Assembly: GCA_013214885.1 (NCBI GenBank)
Contig: JABSRS010000169.1
Location: 1 to 7,154 of the forward strand
Length of the DNA: 7,154 bases
DNA from: Gammaproteobacteria bacterium
Lineage (GTDB): Bacteria > Pseudomonadota > Gammaproteobacteria > Enterobacterales > Psychrobiaceae
Reading direction: 5' to 3'
Shown: piece by piece, positions 6,358 through 7,154 of the stretch
Layout: every line of letters starts with the position of its first letter
Numbering within the stretch: the first letter of the stretch is position 1
The notes under the pieces: generated by a model
The model's input: only the letters and a program-made list of their open reading frames with translations
What the model was told of the DNA's origin: nothing
The model's database searches: none
Translations under genes and position numbers: made by a program

Positions 6358-7154
6358 ATGGTTAAAAGTTTTATAGATCGGCCCATTTTAGCGTGGGTTA
6401 TTGCCATTATGATTATGTTGGTCGGTTTCATATCGATCCTCAACTTGCCGATTGCGCAATATCCTAATGTGGCTCCACCTTCGGTGACGGTGTCGGCCAA
6501 CTATTCTGGTGCTTCGGCCCAGGTGGTGCAAGATACTGTGGTCCAGGTTATTGAGCAAAGCCTTAGTGGTATCGATAATGTGCAATACATTAATGCGACC
6601 AGTGATTCGACGGGTAGTGCGACTATTACGATTACCTTTAATGCGGGTACTGACCCTGACATTGCTCAGGTTCAAGTGCAAAATAAACTGCAAACTGCGA
6701 TGCCGTTGTTGCCACAAAAAGTGCAACAAAATGGCGTTAGAGTTACTAAGTCATCGTCTGGTTTTTTAATGGTATTGGGCTTTTATTCTGCTGATAGCAG
6801 AATGGATCGCAATGATATCTCTGACTTTGTTGCAGCTAATATTCAAGATCAGCTTAGTCGAATTAATGGCGTTGGCCAGGTCAGTTTCTTTGGCTCTAAA
6901 TATGCGATGCGAGTGTGGTTAAATCCTGAAAAGTTGATGCAATATCAGCTAGATGTTGGTGATATTACCAGTGCGATTCGTAGTCAAAACTCGCAAATTG
7001 CGGCGGGTGAACTAGGCGGTGGTCCTGCGGTGGCAGGTCAGCAAATTAACGCCAGTATTATTGTCCAAACTGGGCTTGAAACTGCTGAAGAATTTGGCAA
7101 TATTTTACTTCGAGTTACCCCTGATGGCTCAACGGTTAGGCTTAAAGATGTTGC
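6358..7154 (+). CDS. RND efflux pump, HAE1 (AcrB-like) inner-membrane transporter, N-terminal part
   Basis: Only the first 265 residues are present; the reading frame stays open to the window end. These pumps use proton flow to export drugs, dyes, detergents or other hydrophobic compounds from the inner-membrane/periplasm face. The N-terminus [19 protein letters not shown] (5-23) is the first transmembrane helix. [19 protein letters not shown] (34-52) follows, then [19 protein letters not shown] (93-111). By eye it aligns without gaps to E. coli AcrB across much of this stretch, and it keeps F136 and F178, known distal-pocket residues of AcrB. Residue 135 is Gly where AcrB has Ser. The GQQINASI stretch (227-234) belongs to the porter domain. 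Full-length members have about 1,030-1,050 residues, so the proton-relay residues in helices 4 and 10 lie outside. AGG (6347-6349) precedes the ATG by 8 nt. The adaptor gene ends 4 bp upstream. The substrate range cannot be inferred from this part. Confidence 0.95.
   Translation, partial: MVKSFIDRPILAWVIAIMIMLVGFISILNLPIAQYPNVAPPSVTVSANYSGASAQVVQDTVVQVIEQSLSGIDNVQYINATSDSTGSATITITFNAGTDPDIAQVQVQNKLQTAMPLLPQKVQQNGVRVTKSSSGFLMVLGFYSADSRMDRNDISDFVAANIQDQLSRINGVGQVSFFGSKYAMRVWLNPEKLMQYQLDVGDITSAIRSQNSQIAAGELGGGPAVAGQQINASIIVQTGLETAEEFGNILLRVTPDGSTVRLKDV

Noticed and set aside
6388..6769. Overlapping open frames on both strands within the pump gene (6388-6729 minus, 6509-6769 plus)
   Set aside because: They lie inside an unmistakable AcrB-like coding sequence, show no protein-like features and have low-complexity composition (Arg/His or Arg/Leu rich).

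Overview
The window looks like a chromosomal segment of a marine or aquatic gammaproteobacterium, most likely of the Alteromonadales type (Shewanella, Colwellia or Thalassotalea-like). This rests on moderate to low G+C, many TonB-receptor and envelope genes, an AcrAB-like pump and an Idi close in layout to the E. coli enzyme. The genus is an inference and was not tested.

Layout. (1) Bases 1-2927, plus strand, hold a tight three-gene run: the C-terminal beta-barrel of a TonB-dependent receptor, a secreted cysteine-containing protein with degenerate Asp boxes (sialidase/BNR-like propeller), and a secreted thioredoxin-fold protein with a CPAC motif. Gaps are 15 bp or less, and the last pair overlaps by ATGA. 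(2) Bases 2920-3378, minus strand, hold a GNAT acetyltransferase that converges on the thioredoxin gene with an 8-bp overlap. (3) A roughly 120-bp divergent promoter region follows, with a consensus extended -10 element facing idi. (4) Bases 3499-5060, plus strand, hold a type I isopentenyl-diphosphate isomerase (idi) and, 23 bp later, an exported glycine-betaine/choline-type (OpuAC) substrate-binding protein with no ABC permease or ATPase beside it in the window. (5) After about 135 bp with a second extended -10 element comes an RND efflux operon: an AcrA-like membrane-fusion lipoprotein and, 4 bp later, an AcrB-like HAE1 pump cut by the window end.

How the genes may work together. The pump pair clearly forms an inner-membrane and periplasmic multidrug-type export complex. 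The first three genes look like one unit: an outer-membrane importer, a periplasmic or exported cysteine-containing propeller, and a thioredoxin-like protein that could keep that propeller's cysteines reduced or correctly paired. This is the best candidate for a poorly described system, and a metal or metal-complex ligand is a reasonable but unproven guess. No RNA genes, insertion sequences, CRISPR arrays or prophage genes were seen.
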